Part shown: positions 58,726 through 64,000 of the stretch, piece by piece
Layout of the letters: each line of letters opens with the position of its first letter
Position numbering within the stretch: the stretch's first letter is position 1
Source: a virus
Direction: 5' to 3' (one strand)
Length of the DNA: 64,000 nt
IMG/VR virus record: IMGVR_UViG_3300008110_000034
Span: 116,862 to 180,861 of that record
Notes under the pieces: generated by a model
The model's database searches: none
What the model was told of the DNA's origin: nothing
What the model saw: the letters and a program-made list of their open reading frames with translations, nothing else
Position numbers and translations under genes: made by a program

Positions 58726-59427
58726 ATGGACCAAAAAATTTTAAACAAAATAGGAAAACTACTAGAACAAACACCAGATCCTCAGGGAATTTTTCGAAGA
58801 CATGAAATTCCTATTGCAGACTATCTAATGAGTTTTAAAGAGAATCTAACTAAGGAGTTTTTAGCCTATCATACAGATTTTATCGAAGGTGAATTCTCTA
58901 AAGGAAGACCTTATTGGAGTCCTGCGGTAGATGTTGATAAAATTAAAACTACCCATGAAAGTTGGAAAGTAACTAGTGTAAAGTATAATTTTGCTCAAGG
59001 AAACTTGAAGTACGATATGGAGGAAGAAGTTGCTAAAAATTTTCCTACAGCCGTAAAACTTACACAAGAGTTTGGAGATGATTGCCCTATTAGCACCTAC
59101 AGTATTCTAGAAGCAAATTCTGTAATTAAACGACATACAGGTATTGAAAATAGGACTGGGGAATTTATTCGCATACATATTCCCTTAATTGTTCCTCCTG
59201 GTGAAATATTTTTTGAAGTTAACGGAGAGGAAGTTGATTGGTCAGATATTTTTGCATTTGATAATCAACAAGTACATAGTGCATATAATCAAACTCCTTA
59301 CAGAAGACTAGTATATCTTATTGACATTCGACGCAGCCAAATTGGGATGCCAGCTGGACAACCTCACAATCCGTTCAAAGAACAATCAGCAAAACCTTTC
59401 ATACGTAACGGAGTACAATTAACATGA
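58726..59427 (+). CDS. Aspartyl/asparaginyl beta-hydroxylase-like protein, 233 aa
   Basis: Residues 120-205 show the characteristic sequence of aspartyl/asparaginyl hydroxylases: 'STYSILEANSVIKRHTGIENRTGEFIRIHIPLIVPPGEIFFEVNGEEVDW' and 'DIFAFDNQQVHSAYNQTPYRRLVYLIDIRR'. The His of 'RHTG' and of 'QQVHSAYN' are candidate Fe ligands and Arg of 'YRRLVYL' a candidate 2-oxoglutarate contact. These enzymes hydroxylate Asp or Asn in proteins, or small molecules; similar phage proteins are common and mostly unassigned. N-terminal residues 1-115 are unassigned. The stop overlaps the next ATG. Confidence 0.7.
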   Translation: MDQKILNKIGKLLEQTPDPQGIFRRHEIPIADYLMSFKENLTKEFLAYHTDFIEGEFSKGRPYWSPAVDVDKIKTTHESWKVTSVKYNFAQGNLKYDMEEEVAKNFPTAVKLTQEFGDDCPISTYSILEANSVIKRHTGIENRTGEFIRIHIPLIVPPGEIFFEVNGEEVDWSDIFAFDNQQVHSAYNQTPYRRLVYLIDIRRSQIGMPAGQPHNPFKEQSAKPFIRNGVQLT

Positions 59428-59786
59428 TGATAAAAAGTATTAATAGTGGTTCAAAATACATAGCTGTGTCTGGGGGTAATCCGTCGATACCCTACATTAG
59501 TGGCGGCCAACTATCTGCAGGGCAGATGCGATACAATCCTAACATGCAAGGCATAGAAGTGTATGATGGCTCAATTTGGCATATGATGAGCAATAATTAT
59601 GCCTCTGTTGATTTAACATCCGATGCAACCGCTATACTTGACTGGGCAAAAAGAAAGATGCTTGAGGAACAACGAATAGACGAGCTTTGCAAGAAATATC
59701 CCGGATTAGAAAAAGCCCGAGTAAATTTTGAACTGTTTAAAAAATTTGTAGAAGTAGAAGAGCAGCAAAAACTGATAAATAACTGA
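59424..59786 (+). CDS. Conserved small protein with C-terminal coiled coil, 120 aa
   Basis: 'KSINSGSKYIAVSGGNPSIPYISGGQLSAGQMRYNPNMQGIEVYDGSIWHMM' is a beta-rich half followed from residue 65 by a long helix 'LTSDATAILDWAKRKMLEEQRIDELCKKYPGLEKARVNFELFKKFVEVEE'. Short proteins of this kind ('PSIPYI...GMVR...VFDG..W') are found in cyanophage structural regions. The beta half resembles fibre-surface modules and the helix could give oligomerisation. It overlaps the hydroxylase stop by ATGA; an adjacent second ATG is also possible. Function inferred as virion-associated but unproven. Confidence 0.6.
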   Translation: MMIKSINSGSKYIAVSGGNPSIPYISGGQLSAGQMRYNPNMQGIEVYDGSIWHMMSNNYASVDLTSDATAILDWAKRKMLEEQRIDELCKKYPGLEKARVNFELFKKFVEVEEQQKLINN

Positions 59787-59802
59787 ACAGGAGAATGGGA
59801 AA

Positions 59803-60435
59803 ATGCCTTCAGGATTTCAACAAGATACTAATCAACTAAGCCCAAACATGTACAGAGTAGTTTGGGTCGCTAATACAGGTACTTACGCTACCGCAGATGG
59901 TAACGATAATGGTGCTATTACACCAAAAAGTTACGACGCAATCGAAGATGCCGGCGGAGCATTGCCTACTACGTTAGTAGCAGGTAAACGTCGTGCTAGA
60001 GGAAATATGCGTTGGCGCAATGTAATTAATCGTCTAACTGGACTAGCAGATTGCCAAATTTTAGACATTGAGACTGGCGGAGAAACTAACGGTAACGATC
60101 AAGCAACCAGTGTAGCATTTACTGTAAGATTTGATCGAGATGCAGGTGTAGTTGCTGCTTGTACTACATTAAACGGATCTGCTACAGGTGCCGATGGTGT
60201 TACTACAATTAACACTGTGGCGTTGGCAGTTAAAGATCAATTTGTTAGAGGATTCAGAGATGCAACTTCAGTTAACAGTACCCGAGTGTTCGACGGTGGT
60301 CCTGTAACAGAAACTCAAATTGCACTAACAGTAGCAGCACCAGATACAGCAGCAGACATTTGGGCAGATACTACTGTTACTCAAATTGAAGGCACTATGC
60401 TAGTAACTATAGACGAAGCTGGCGCTGCTGAATAA
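59803..60435 (+). CDS. Virion structural protein, 210 aa
   Basis: The opening 'MPSGFQQDTNQLSPNMYRVVW' and 'ARGNMRWRNVINRLTGLADCQILDIETGGE' and 'TSVAFTVRFDRDAG' together are characteristic of a family of structural proteins in marine T4-like phages. The rest is Thr/Ala-rich, with acidic ends. An 'AGGAGA' ribosome site lies upstream and a strong terminator follows, indicating high late expression. The role within the virion is unknown; it may be a neck, baseplate or decoration protein. No enzyme motif or membrane segment. Confidence 0.65.
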   Translation: MPSGFQQDTNQLSPNMYRVVWVANTGTYATADGNDNGAITPKSYDAIEDAGGALPTTLVAGKRRARGNMRWRNVINRLTGLADCQILDIETGGETNGNDQATSVAFTVRFDRDAGVVAACTTLNGSATGADGVTTINTVALAVKDQFVRGFRDATSVNSTRVFDGGPVTETQIALTVAAPDTAADIWADTTVTQIEGTMLVTIDEAGAAE

Positions 60436-60456
60436 TAATCTTAACGATAAAAACAC

Positions 60457-60484
60457 AAGCCCGGAGTTTTTCCGGGCTTTTTTA
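60457..60484 (+). terminator. Rho-independent terminator
   Basis: Stem AAGCCCGGA / TCCGGGCTT with a GTTTT loop and a T run; a late promoter and a leaderless start follow within 20 bases. Confidence 0.92.
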
Positions 60485-60491
60485 TTCTTAT

Positions 60492-60497
60492 TAAATA
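60492..60497 (+). promoter_or_regulatory. TAAATA late-promoter element, leaderless type
   Basis: TAAATA is 5 bases before the ATG at 60503, with no ribosome site, and 8 bases after the terminator T run. Confidence 0.6.
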
Positions 60498-60502
60498 CGA
60501 CT

Positions 60503-61078
60503 ATGAAAATATCAATAACTGGTCATTGTGCAGGATTAGGTCAAGCACTTTATAAAAAATTAAAAGAGAAGCATCAGATAACAGGATGGGATATTCTTGA
60601 TGGTTGGGATATAAATCAAGAGTCAACTAGAGATACAATAATTAACGATCTCGATAATCAAGATATGTTTATAAATTGTGCTCACTCTTTTAGAAGTCAG
60701 ACACAGTTACTTCAACGAGCTATTGAAAAGTGGGACGGGCAAAACAAAGTCATTGTAAATATCAGCAGCACAATGAGTATAATAGATGTTAGTCTAGTTT
60801 ATAATAATATGCCAGATGATAGCTTGTATTACTTTATAGACAAACAGATGCAAAATAGAATTCACAGTATGAGGTTTGGATTAAGCAAGCCAAGAATACA
60901 GAATGTGCTTATAGATTGGTTTGATTCTAGCTACGCACGAAGTAAGGGTGTAACTAGTACTTCTCTTACGCCTGATGATGTTGCAGAACAAATTATTTCT
61001 GCTATGCCACAACTTAATCAATCGGCCTATTTAGGAATTATTTTAATTGCAGATGCAGGCGGTACAAATCATGACTGA
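60503..61078 (+). CDS. Rossmann-fold SDR-like protein, 191 aa
   Basis: 'ITGHCAGLGQALYKKLKE' is an SDR-type dinucleotide loop with Gly-x-Gly replaced by 'GHCAGLG'. 'DMFINCAHSF' replaces the 'NNAG' segment and 'NISSTMS' gives the Ser region; 'YNNMPDDSLYYFIDKQM' is near the expected Tyr-x-x-x-Lys, but spaced irregularly. Probably a shortened, divergent relative of short-chain dehydrogenases; whether it still binds a cofactor or works catalytically is unclear. It lies directly upstream of a fatty acid desaturase and overlaps it by 8 bases, suggesting shared metabolism. It has its own leaderless late promoter. Confidence 0.6.
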   Translation: MKISITGHCAGLGQALYKKLKEKHQITGWDILDGWDINQESTRDTIINDLDNQDMFINCAHSFRSQTQLLQRAIEKWDGQNKVIVNISSTMSIIDVSLVYNNMPDDSLYYFIDKQMQNRIHSMRFGLSKPRIQNVLIDWFDSSYARSKGVTSTSLTPDDVAEQIISAMPQLNQSAYLGIILIADAGGTNHD

Positions 61079-61802
61079 GTATTTTTACGCTTTTCTATTT
61101 GTTTTAGTAATAGGACAAATATCTATGATCACTGTTAGTGTTTTTTTACATAGAACACTGGCACATAAAATGGTAAAGTTGAATCCGGTCGTACAACATT
61201 TTTTTAGATTCTGGCTTTGGTTTACTACAGGACTTGATCCCCATGTTTGGGTAGTAATTCATCGAAGACATCATGTAACTTCTGATCAACCAGAAGATCC
61301 GCATAGTCCTCATAATGAAGGAGCATGGAATATGATTTTGAATGGACCGTGGCCTTTACTTTTCAAATACATGGATCACAACCCTAGCATCTTTTTTAAA
61401 CACGGCGGCGGTGTCCCTTTAAACTGGATGGAAGTTCATGTTTATAAAAAATTTCCTAAATTAGGACTGTTGTCATTGCTAGCAATCGATGTAGCATTGT
61501 TTGGATCACTAGGTCCTTGGGTTTGGGTAGGACATATAATTTACGGGCATATCAGCGAAGTTGGATTCTTATTTCTAGCACATTGGTGGGGATATCGACA
61601 CTATAACACCGGAGATAAGAGTCATAACATAGTGCCCTGGGGAATCATTTTAGCAGGCGAAGAGCTGCATAATAACCATCATTTAAAAGCAACTAGCCCT
61701 AAATTTAGCCACAAATGGTATGAATTTGACTTAGGCTGGACTATAATTAAAACATTATGCTTTTTAAAATTAGCTGAGTTACGTTATCAGCCGGATACGT
61801 AA
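61071..61802 (+). CDS. Membrane-bound fatty acid desaturase, 243 aa
   Basis: Three His boxes in order: 'HRTLAH' (H27, H32), 'HRRHH' (H64, H67, H68) and 'HNNHH' (H200, H203, H204), which bind the diiron centre of acyl-CoA or acyl-lipid Delta-9 desaturases. The N-terminus 'FYAFLFVLVIGQISMITVSVFL' is a membrane segment and the middle has another pair of hydrophobic stretches. 'EDPHSP' and 'GHxxxH' contexts are as in the bacterial enzymes. It introduces a double bond in lipid acyl chains. ATG 61071 overlaps the preceding stop; a start at 61047 lies inside the previous gene. Target lipids in the host are inferred. Confidence 0.9.
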   Translation: MTEYFYAFLFVLVIGQISMITVSVFLHRTLAHKMVKLNPVVQHFFRFWLWFTTGLDPHVWVVIHRRHHVTSDQPEDPHSPHNEGAWNMILNGPWPLLFKYMDHNPSIFFKHGGGVPLNWMEVHVYKKFPKLGLLSLLAIDVALFGSLGPWVWVGHIIYGHISEVGFLFLAHWWGYRHYNTGDKSHNIVPWGIILAGEELHNNHHLKATSPKFSHKWYEFDLGWTIIKTLCFLKLAELRYQPDT

Positions 61803-61811
61803 AAATAAGCT

Positions 61812-61817
61812 TAAATA
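61812..61817 (+). promoter_or_regulatory. TAAATA late-promoter element
   Basis: TAAATA is 17 bases before the ATG at 61835, with AAAGGAGA between as ribosome site. Confidence 0.5.
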
Positions 61818-61834
61818 CAAGTAAAGGAGATACT

Positions 61835-61954
61835 ATGACTCACGAACAAGTTGCTATTCAGGAAATGTATAAACTAAATTTTACAGCAGAGCAAATTGCA
61901 GCAACATTGCAGTTACCTGTTGAAAAAATTCAAGAAGAACTAGACAAGCAGTAA
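61835..61954 (+). CDS. 39-aa helix-turn-helix-like micro-protein
   Basis: The 39 residues begin 'MTHEQVAIQEMYKLNFTAEQ' and end 'IAATLQLPVEKIQEELDKQ'. The 'FTAEQIAATLQLPVEKIQEEL' part resembles a helix-turn-helix: first helix, turn at 'LQLP', recognition helix. An AAAGGAGA ribosome site 5 bases before the ATG and a late element support that it is a gene. A single helix-turn-helix of this size could bind DNA as a multimer or bind RNA polymerase; function is inferred from the pattern only. Confidence 0.55.
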   Translation: MTHEQVAIQEMYKLNFTAEQIAATLQLPVEKIQEELDKQ

Positions 61955-61964
61955 TAATCTAACT

Positions 61965-61988
61965 CTAGGAGCGAAAACTAGGAGCGAA
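61965..61988 (+). repeat. Duplicated ribosome-binding repeat
   Basis: Two copies of CTAGGAGCGAA with a 13-base period (61965 and 61978) stand ahead of a small ORF and the first tandem paralogue. Confidence 0.7.
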
Positions 61989-61990
61989 CA

Positions 61991-62026
61991 ATGACATTAT
62001 CCTTTCCTGCTGACCATGTAACATAA
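61991..62026 (+). CDS. Possible 11-aa leader ORF upstream of the tandem paralogues
   Basis: ATG 61991 begins 11 codons (MTLSFPADHVT) ending in TAA, with a good TAGGAG ribosome site six bases ahead. The stop is in the same reading frame as the next gene, and AAGGA around the stop (62025-62029) can serve as its ribosome site. This is either an upstream leader that couples translation or a nonsense codon in the original gene. Not supported by homology. Confidence 0.35.
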   Translation: MTLSFPADHVT

Positions 62027-62038
62027 GGATCCAAGTCG

Positions 62039-62809
62039 GTGGATCCATTAACTCTCTTTGCTCTAGCCAACGGAGCAGTATCTGCTGTTAAAGCTGGCTG
62101 CGAGTTATACAAAGAAATTAAAAGTGTTTCTGGGGATGTTAAAGACATCCTCAAAGATCTTGACGACCAATTCCATAATGCATTTGCCGCTAAAGGTAAA
62201 ACTCCATCAGCTGAAACTAAAAAACAGTTCCTTGAGAAAAAAGCAAGGATTAAAGAATTAAACAAAAAAGATCACGAAGACATATATTTTGAAATAGGCA
62301 AACAGCTTGGTGCATTCTTTGACAATCAAGCAAAATGCATAGCAGTCTTTGAAGAAGAAGAAAGAAGATCTTATCAAGTATACACTGGAACCGAATCAGT
62401 AGGGCATCGTGCTTTACAAAGAGTTCTAATGAAAAAGAAACTTGAACGGATGGAAGTTGAGCTGCGTGAACTTATGGTTTATCAAAGTCCGCCTGAACTT
62501 GGCGATCTGTACACAGAGGTACTTAAAACTTCTAAACTATTAAATGCAAGACAGGCAGAAGCATTAAAAATACAAATTAAACAAAACTACATAGACGAAC
62601 AAAAACACAAACAGTTTATGAACAAAGTCATAATATGGTTATGGTGTTTAGGATTTATATTTCTTAGTTGCATTGTGACTTTTATAATATTAGCGTGGGT
62701 AGTTGAGGATCGAATAGAAAAATATCCACACTTGGGACGAGAATGGTTCCCTAAAGGAGAACAGACTCGTAGAGATGAAGCTGCACCTAAACATTATGTA
62801 GGTAGGTAA
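62039..62809 (+). CDS. Tandem membrane-anchored paralogue 1, 256 aa
   Basis: Starts with GTG 62039, reading 'MDPLTLFALANGAVSAVKAGC'; the same start in the second copy is ATG. A conserved N-terminus and helix 'ELYKEIKSVSGDVKDILKDLDDQFH', a helical middle with 'CIAVFEEEERRS', 'GHRALQRVLMKKKLERMEVELRELMVYQSPPELG', then one transmembrane segment near residues 200-225 ('IIWLWCLGFIFLSCIVTFIIL') and a short C-terminal tail with 'WFPKGEQ'. Such 'MDP..' proteins occur in aquatic T4-like phages, unassigned. It could be a membrane-associated ejection or lysis-related protein; no such activity is seen. The stop overlaps the second copy by one base. Confidence 0.6.
   Translation: MDPLTLFALANGAVSAVKAGCELYKEIKSVSGDVKDILKDLDDQFHNAFAAKGKTPSAETKKQFLEKKARIKELNKKDHEDIYFEIGKQLGAFFDNQAKCIAVFEEEERRSYQVYTGTESVGHRALQRVLMKKKLERMEVELRELMVYQSPPELGDLYTEVLKTSKLLNARQAEALKIQIKQNYIDEQKHKQFMNKVIIWLWCLGFIFLSCIVTFIILAWVVEDRIEKYPHLGREWFPKGEQTRRDEAAPKHYVGR
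62041..62077 (+). repeat. Direct repeat at the 5' ends of the paralogues (copy 1)
   Basis: The 37 bases starting GGATCCATTAACTCTCTTTG match copy 2 at 62811-62847 with about five substitutions, all but one of them third-codon-position changes. Confidence 0.75.
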
Positions 62810-63588
62810 TGGATCCACTAACCCTCTTTGCCCTGGCCAACGGAGCGGTCAAACTTGTAAAGGAAGGCTGCAAGCTTTACAAGGACATTCAAGGCGCGGC
62901 GGGAGACATTAAAGATGTTCTCAAAGATCTTGACGATCAATTTCATACCAAGTTTCAAGATCGTGCTCCAACACTTGCTGAAAAAAATCAGTACGTCACT
63001 GAGCGTAACCGTGTTATTGAACTTAATAAAAAGTCTGGTGACACTACTAATATCTACACAGAAATAGGACAACAGTTAGGTGCTTATTTTGACAATTACT
63101 ATAAATGCCTAGCAGTATTTGAAGAAGAAGAACGTCGCAGCCGCACCGAAGTCTATCACGGTGAAGACAGTCTAGGCAAACGTGCCCTACAGCGTGTGTT
63201 ACTGAAAAAACAGCTTCAGCACATGAGCGAAGAATTACGTGAGATCATGGTATACCAAAGTCCACCAGAACTAGGCGCACTATGGGGCGACGTAGAAGAC
63301 ATGATGAAGACTGTAGGTAAAGAACAGTCAGCGGTAATTGCTATAGAAATGCAGCAGACTAGAGAACGTGCAATAAGAAAAGCACGTCGTAGGAAAATAA
63401 TAAAACACAGGGCATTGTGTTGGGGGCTAAGTAGTTTGGCCGTGCTGTATATTGTTTGGATGGTATGGGCTATTGTACAGATACGTATCACAGAACGTCC
63501 CGATTTGGGGGTTTGTCTTATACCTAAAGGACAATGGCCGTATCAATATTACAATAATTTAAAGTGGGTAGATTGTGATCCTAAGTAA
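62809..63588 (+). CDS. Tandem membrane-anchored paralogue 2, 259 aa
   Basis: 'MDPLTLFALANGAVKLVKEGC' and 'KDVLKDLDDQFH', 'CLAVFEEEERRS', 'GKRALQRVLLKKQLQHMSEELREIMVYQSPPELG' line up closely with copy 1, with a single hydrophobic segment near residues 202-227 ('CWGLSSLAVLYIVWMVWAIVQI'). Between the two the tail differs, here ending 'DLGVCLIPKGQWPYQYYNN'. Both have the helix-rich, coiled-coil-like middle. The genes are separated by an overlap of one base. The pair suggests a recent-to-intermediate duplication with divergence. Function unknown; both could form a heteromer at the membrane. Confidence 0.6.
   Translation: MDPLTLFALANGAVKLVKEGCKLYKDIQGAAGDIKDVLKDLDDQFHTKFQDRAPTLAEKNQYVTERNRVIELNKKSGDTTNIYTEIGQQLGAYFDNYYKCLAVFEEEERRSRTEVYHGEDSLGKRALQRVLLKKQLQHMSEELREIMVYQSPPELGALWGDVEDMMKTVGKEQSAVIAIEMQQTRERAIRKARRRKIIKHRALCWGLSSLAVLYIVWMVWAIVQIRITERPDLGVCLIPKGQWPYQYYNNLKWVDCDPK
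62811..62847 (+). repeat. Direct repeat at the 5' ends of the paralogues (copy 2)
   Basis: Partner of the repeat at 62041-62077, offset by 770 bases. Confidence 0.75.
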
Positions 63589-63591
63589 ATA
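63586..63591 (+). promoter_or_regulatory. TAAATA late-promoter element
   Basis: TAAATA overlaps the preceding stop codon and is 15 bases before the ATG at 63607, with GAGAG between as weak ribosome site. Confidence 0.45.
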
Positions 63592-63606
63592 TCTAGAGAG
63601 TGTATT

Positions 63607-63690
63607 ATGACACACGTACTAATAATAATGTTAGCCATGGCAGTAGTAGGATTATTAGTTTGGTTATTGGAAGAAAATTATGACGACTGA
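63607..63690 (+). CDS. 27-aa single-transmembrane micro-protein
   Basis: ATG 63607 encodes 27 residues: a polar start 'MTHV', a hydrophobic segment 'LIIMLAMAVVGLLVWLLE' long enough to cross a membrane, and an acidic end 'ENYDD'. It follows the pair of membrane-anchored paralogues and overlaps the next gene by 11 bases, and a late element lies upstream. A small helper of membrane proteins or of lysis is possible; nothing in the sequence proves it. Too short for a homology call. Confidence 0.5.
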   Translation: MTHVLIIMLAMAVVGLLVWLLEENYDD

Positions 63691-63922
63691 AGACGACGAC
63701 GCTAAGAAAAAATTAGCGGAGATGAAAAAAGAAATGGCTGCTAAAAAGAAGGCTAGATTAACTGTTCCTGCAGAATTTTTAGAAGGTGCTAAGAGCTATG
63801 ATGACAAGTTAACCTTGGTCAAAATACTCAGCGAGAAAGAAAAAAGTCGCGTGGTACTTTTGTTTAAAAAGATGATACAATCAGGTATGGAAGAAGCAAA
63901 TCGTAAAAAAGGTTTAAAATAA
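63680..63922 (+). CDS. Charged small protein, 80 aa
   Basis: An 80-residue, highly charged, helical protein: 'DDDAKKKLAEMKKEMAAKKKARLTVPAEFLEGAKSYDDKLTLVKILSEKEKSRVVLLFKKMIQSGMEEANRKKG'. The start overlaps the preceding micro-gene. No family recognised, no cysteines or membrane segment. The helical part suggests a coiled coil or a nucleic-acid-binding basic surface. It has no clear Shine-Dalgarno site and is probably coupled to the gene before it. Function unknown. Confidence 0.55.
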   Translation: MTTEDDDAKKKLAEMKKEMAAKKKARLTVPAEFLEGAKSYDDKLTLVKILSEKEKSRVVLLFKKMIQSGMEEANRKKGLK

Positions 63923-63956
63923 ATACACAATGTTAAAACCTCAACAGCCAAAGCAG

Positions 63957-63962
63957 TAAATA
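63957..63962 (+). promoter_or_regulatory. TAAATA late-promoter element, leaderless type
   Basis: TAAATA is 4 bases before the ATG at 63967. A second one (63920-63925) lies 4 bases before an ATG at 63930 that opens only a 9-codon frame. Confidence 0.5.
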
Positions 63963-63966
63963 CCAT

Positions 63967-64000
63967 ATGATACCCTTTGAAATAAACCCGTGGATATGGC
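63967..64000 (+). CDS. Start of a gene cut by the window edge
   Basis: ATG 63967 opens a frame that reads 'MIPFEINPWIW' and runs out of the window. The TAAATA 4 bases upstream, without a ribosome site, matches the leaderless pattern of other genes here. Nothing more can be said about the product. Confidence 0.45.
   Translation, partial: MIPFEINPWIW

Noticed and set aside
63930-63959. 9-codon ORF with a TAAATA element 4 bases upstream
   Set aside because: Too short to judge; no homology. Noted only because the spacing matches the leaderless pattern.
1-64000. tRNA genes or CRISPR arrays
   Set aside because: Gaps between genes are short and none shows a cloverleaf or regularly spaced repeats; no tRNA-like ends (CCA context) were noticed. 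A tRNA scan was not run.

Overview
The window is a stretch of a T4-like myovirus genome (tailed phage with a contractile tail) of the aquatic type. It is AT-rich and densely packed, with no ribosomal RNA, tRNA, CRISPR or transposon seen and no gap between genes longer than about 150 bases. The T4 core genes recognised by sequence are gp23 (capsid, 3' end only), gp15, gp14, gp13, gp1-type dNMP kinase, gp18, gp19, gp4, gp16, gp17, gp32, UvsX, UvsY, UvsW, gp62, gp61 and gp41. No photosynthesis gene (psbA/psbD) is present, so the host cannot be named; gene content resembles T4-like phages of cyanobacteria and of abundant low-GC aquatic bacteria.

Layout. 1-15.7 kb: end of the major capsid gene, then a 14 kb block of virion surface genes, including a 2114-residue fibre with a predicted beta-helix region and a 1368-residue structural protein that shares repeat modules with it. 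15.7-29.1 kb: a NUDIX hydrolase, gp15 and gp14 on the minus strand, gp13 on the plus strand from a back-to-back promoter, dNMP kinase, an HNH protein, an unusually long tail sheath, tail tube, a second tube-like protein, gp4, small terminase and proteins that look like protease-processed internal head proteins. 29.2-34.2 kb: large terminase, a large uncharacterised protein, and gp32. 34.2-36.4 kb: an accessory pair, a DUF3050 (haem-oxygenase-like) protein translationally coupled to a radical SAM enzyme. 36.5-38.3 kb: UvsX and UvsY. 38.2-47.4 kb: a 9 kb glycan-type accessory island with glycosyltransferases of several folds, a pyruvyltransferase-like protein, two methyltransferases and a nucleotidyltransferase-cupin fusion. 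47.4-57.4 kb: replication and recombination genes (UvsW, gp62, primase, helicase) mixed with a miniature DnaE-like protein, a GT25 transferase, a DUF1289 protein and a carbamoyltransferase. 57.4-64 kb: short-chain dehydrogenases, an aspartyl-hydroxylase-like protein, small virion proteins, a fatty acid desaturase, and a tandem pair of membrane-anchored paralogues.

Regulation. A TAAATA element, the core of the T4 late promoter TATAAATA, sits before many genes on both strands. In two classes it is followed either by a Shine-Dalgarno leader or by exactly about 5 bases and then ATG with no ribosome site, which predicts leaderless late mRNAs. UvsX and UvsW instead have sigma70-like promoters with 17-base spacers. 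Six rho-independent terminators separate transcription units, and several are followed at once by a late promoter. Many genes overlap by ATGA or TAATG, which implies translational coupling.

The parts most worth following up are the DUF3050/radical SAM pair, the glycan island with its four related GT-B-like proteins, the miniature DnaE-like protein with all three catalytic aspartates, the candidate head-targeting peptides, and the leaderless late promoters. All functional calls rest on reading motifs and remembered family sequences; no database search was run.
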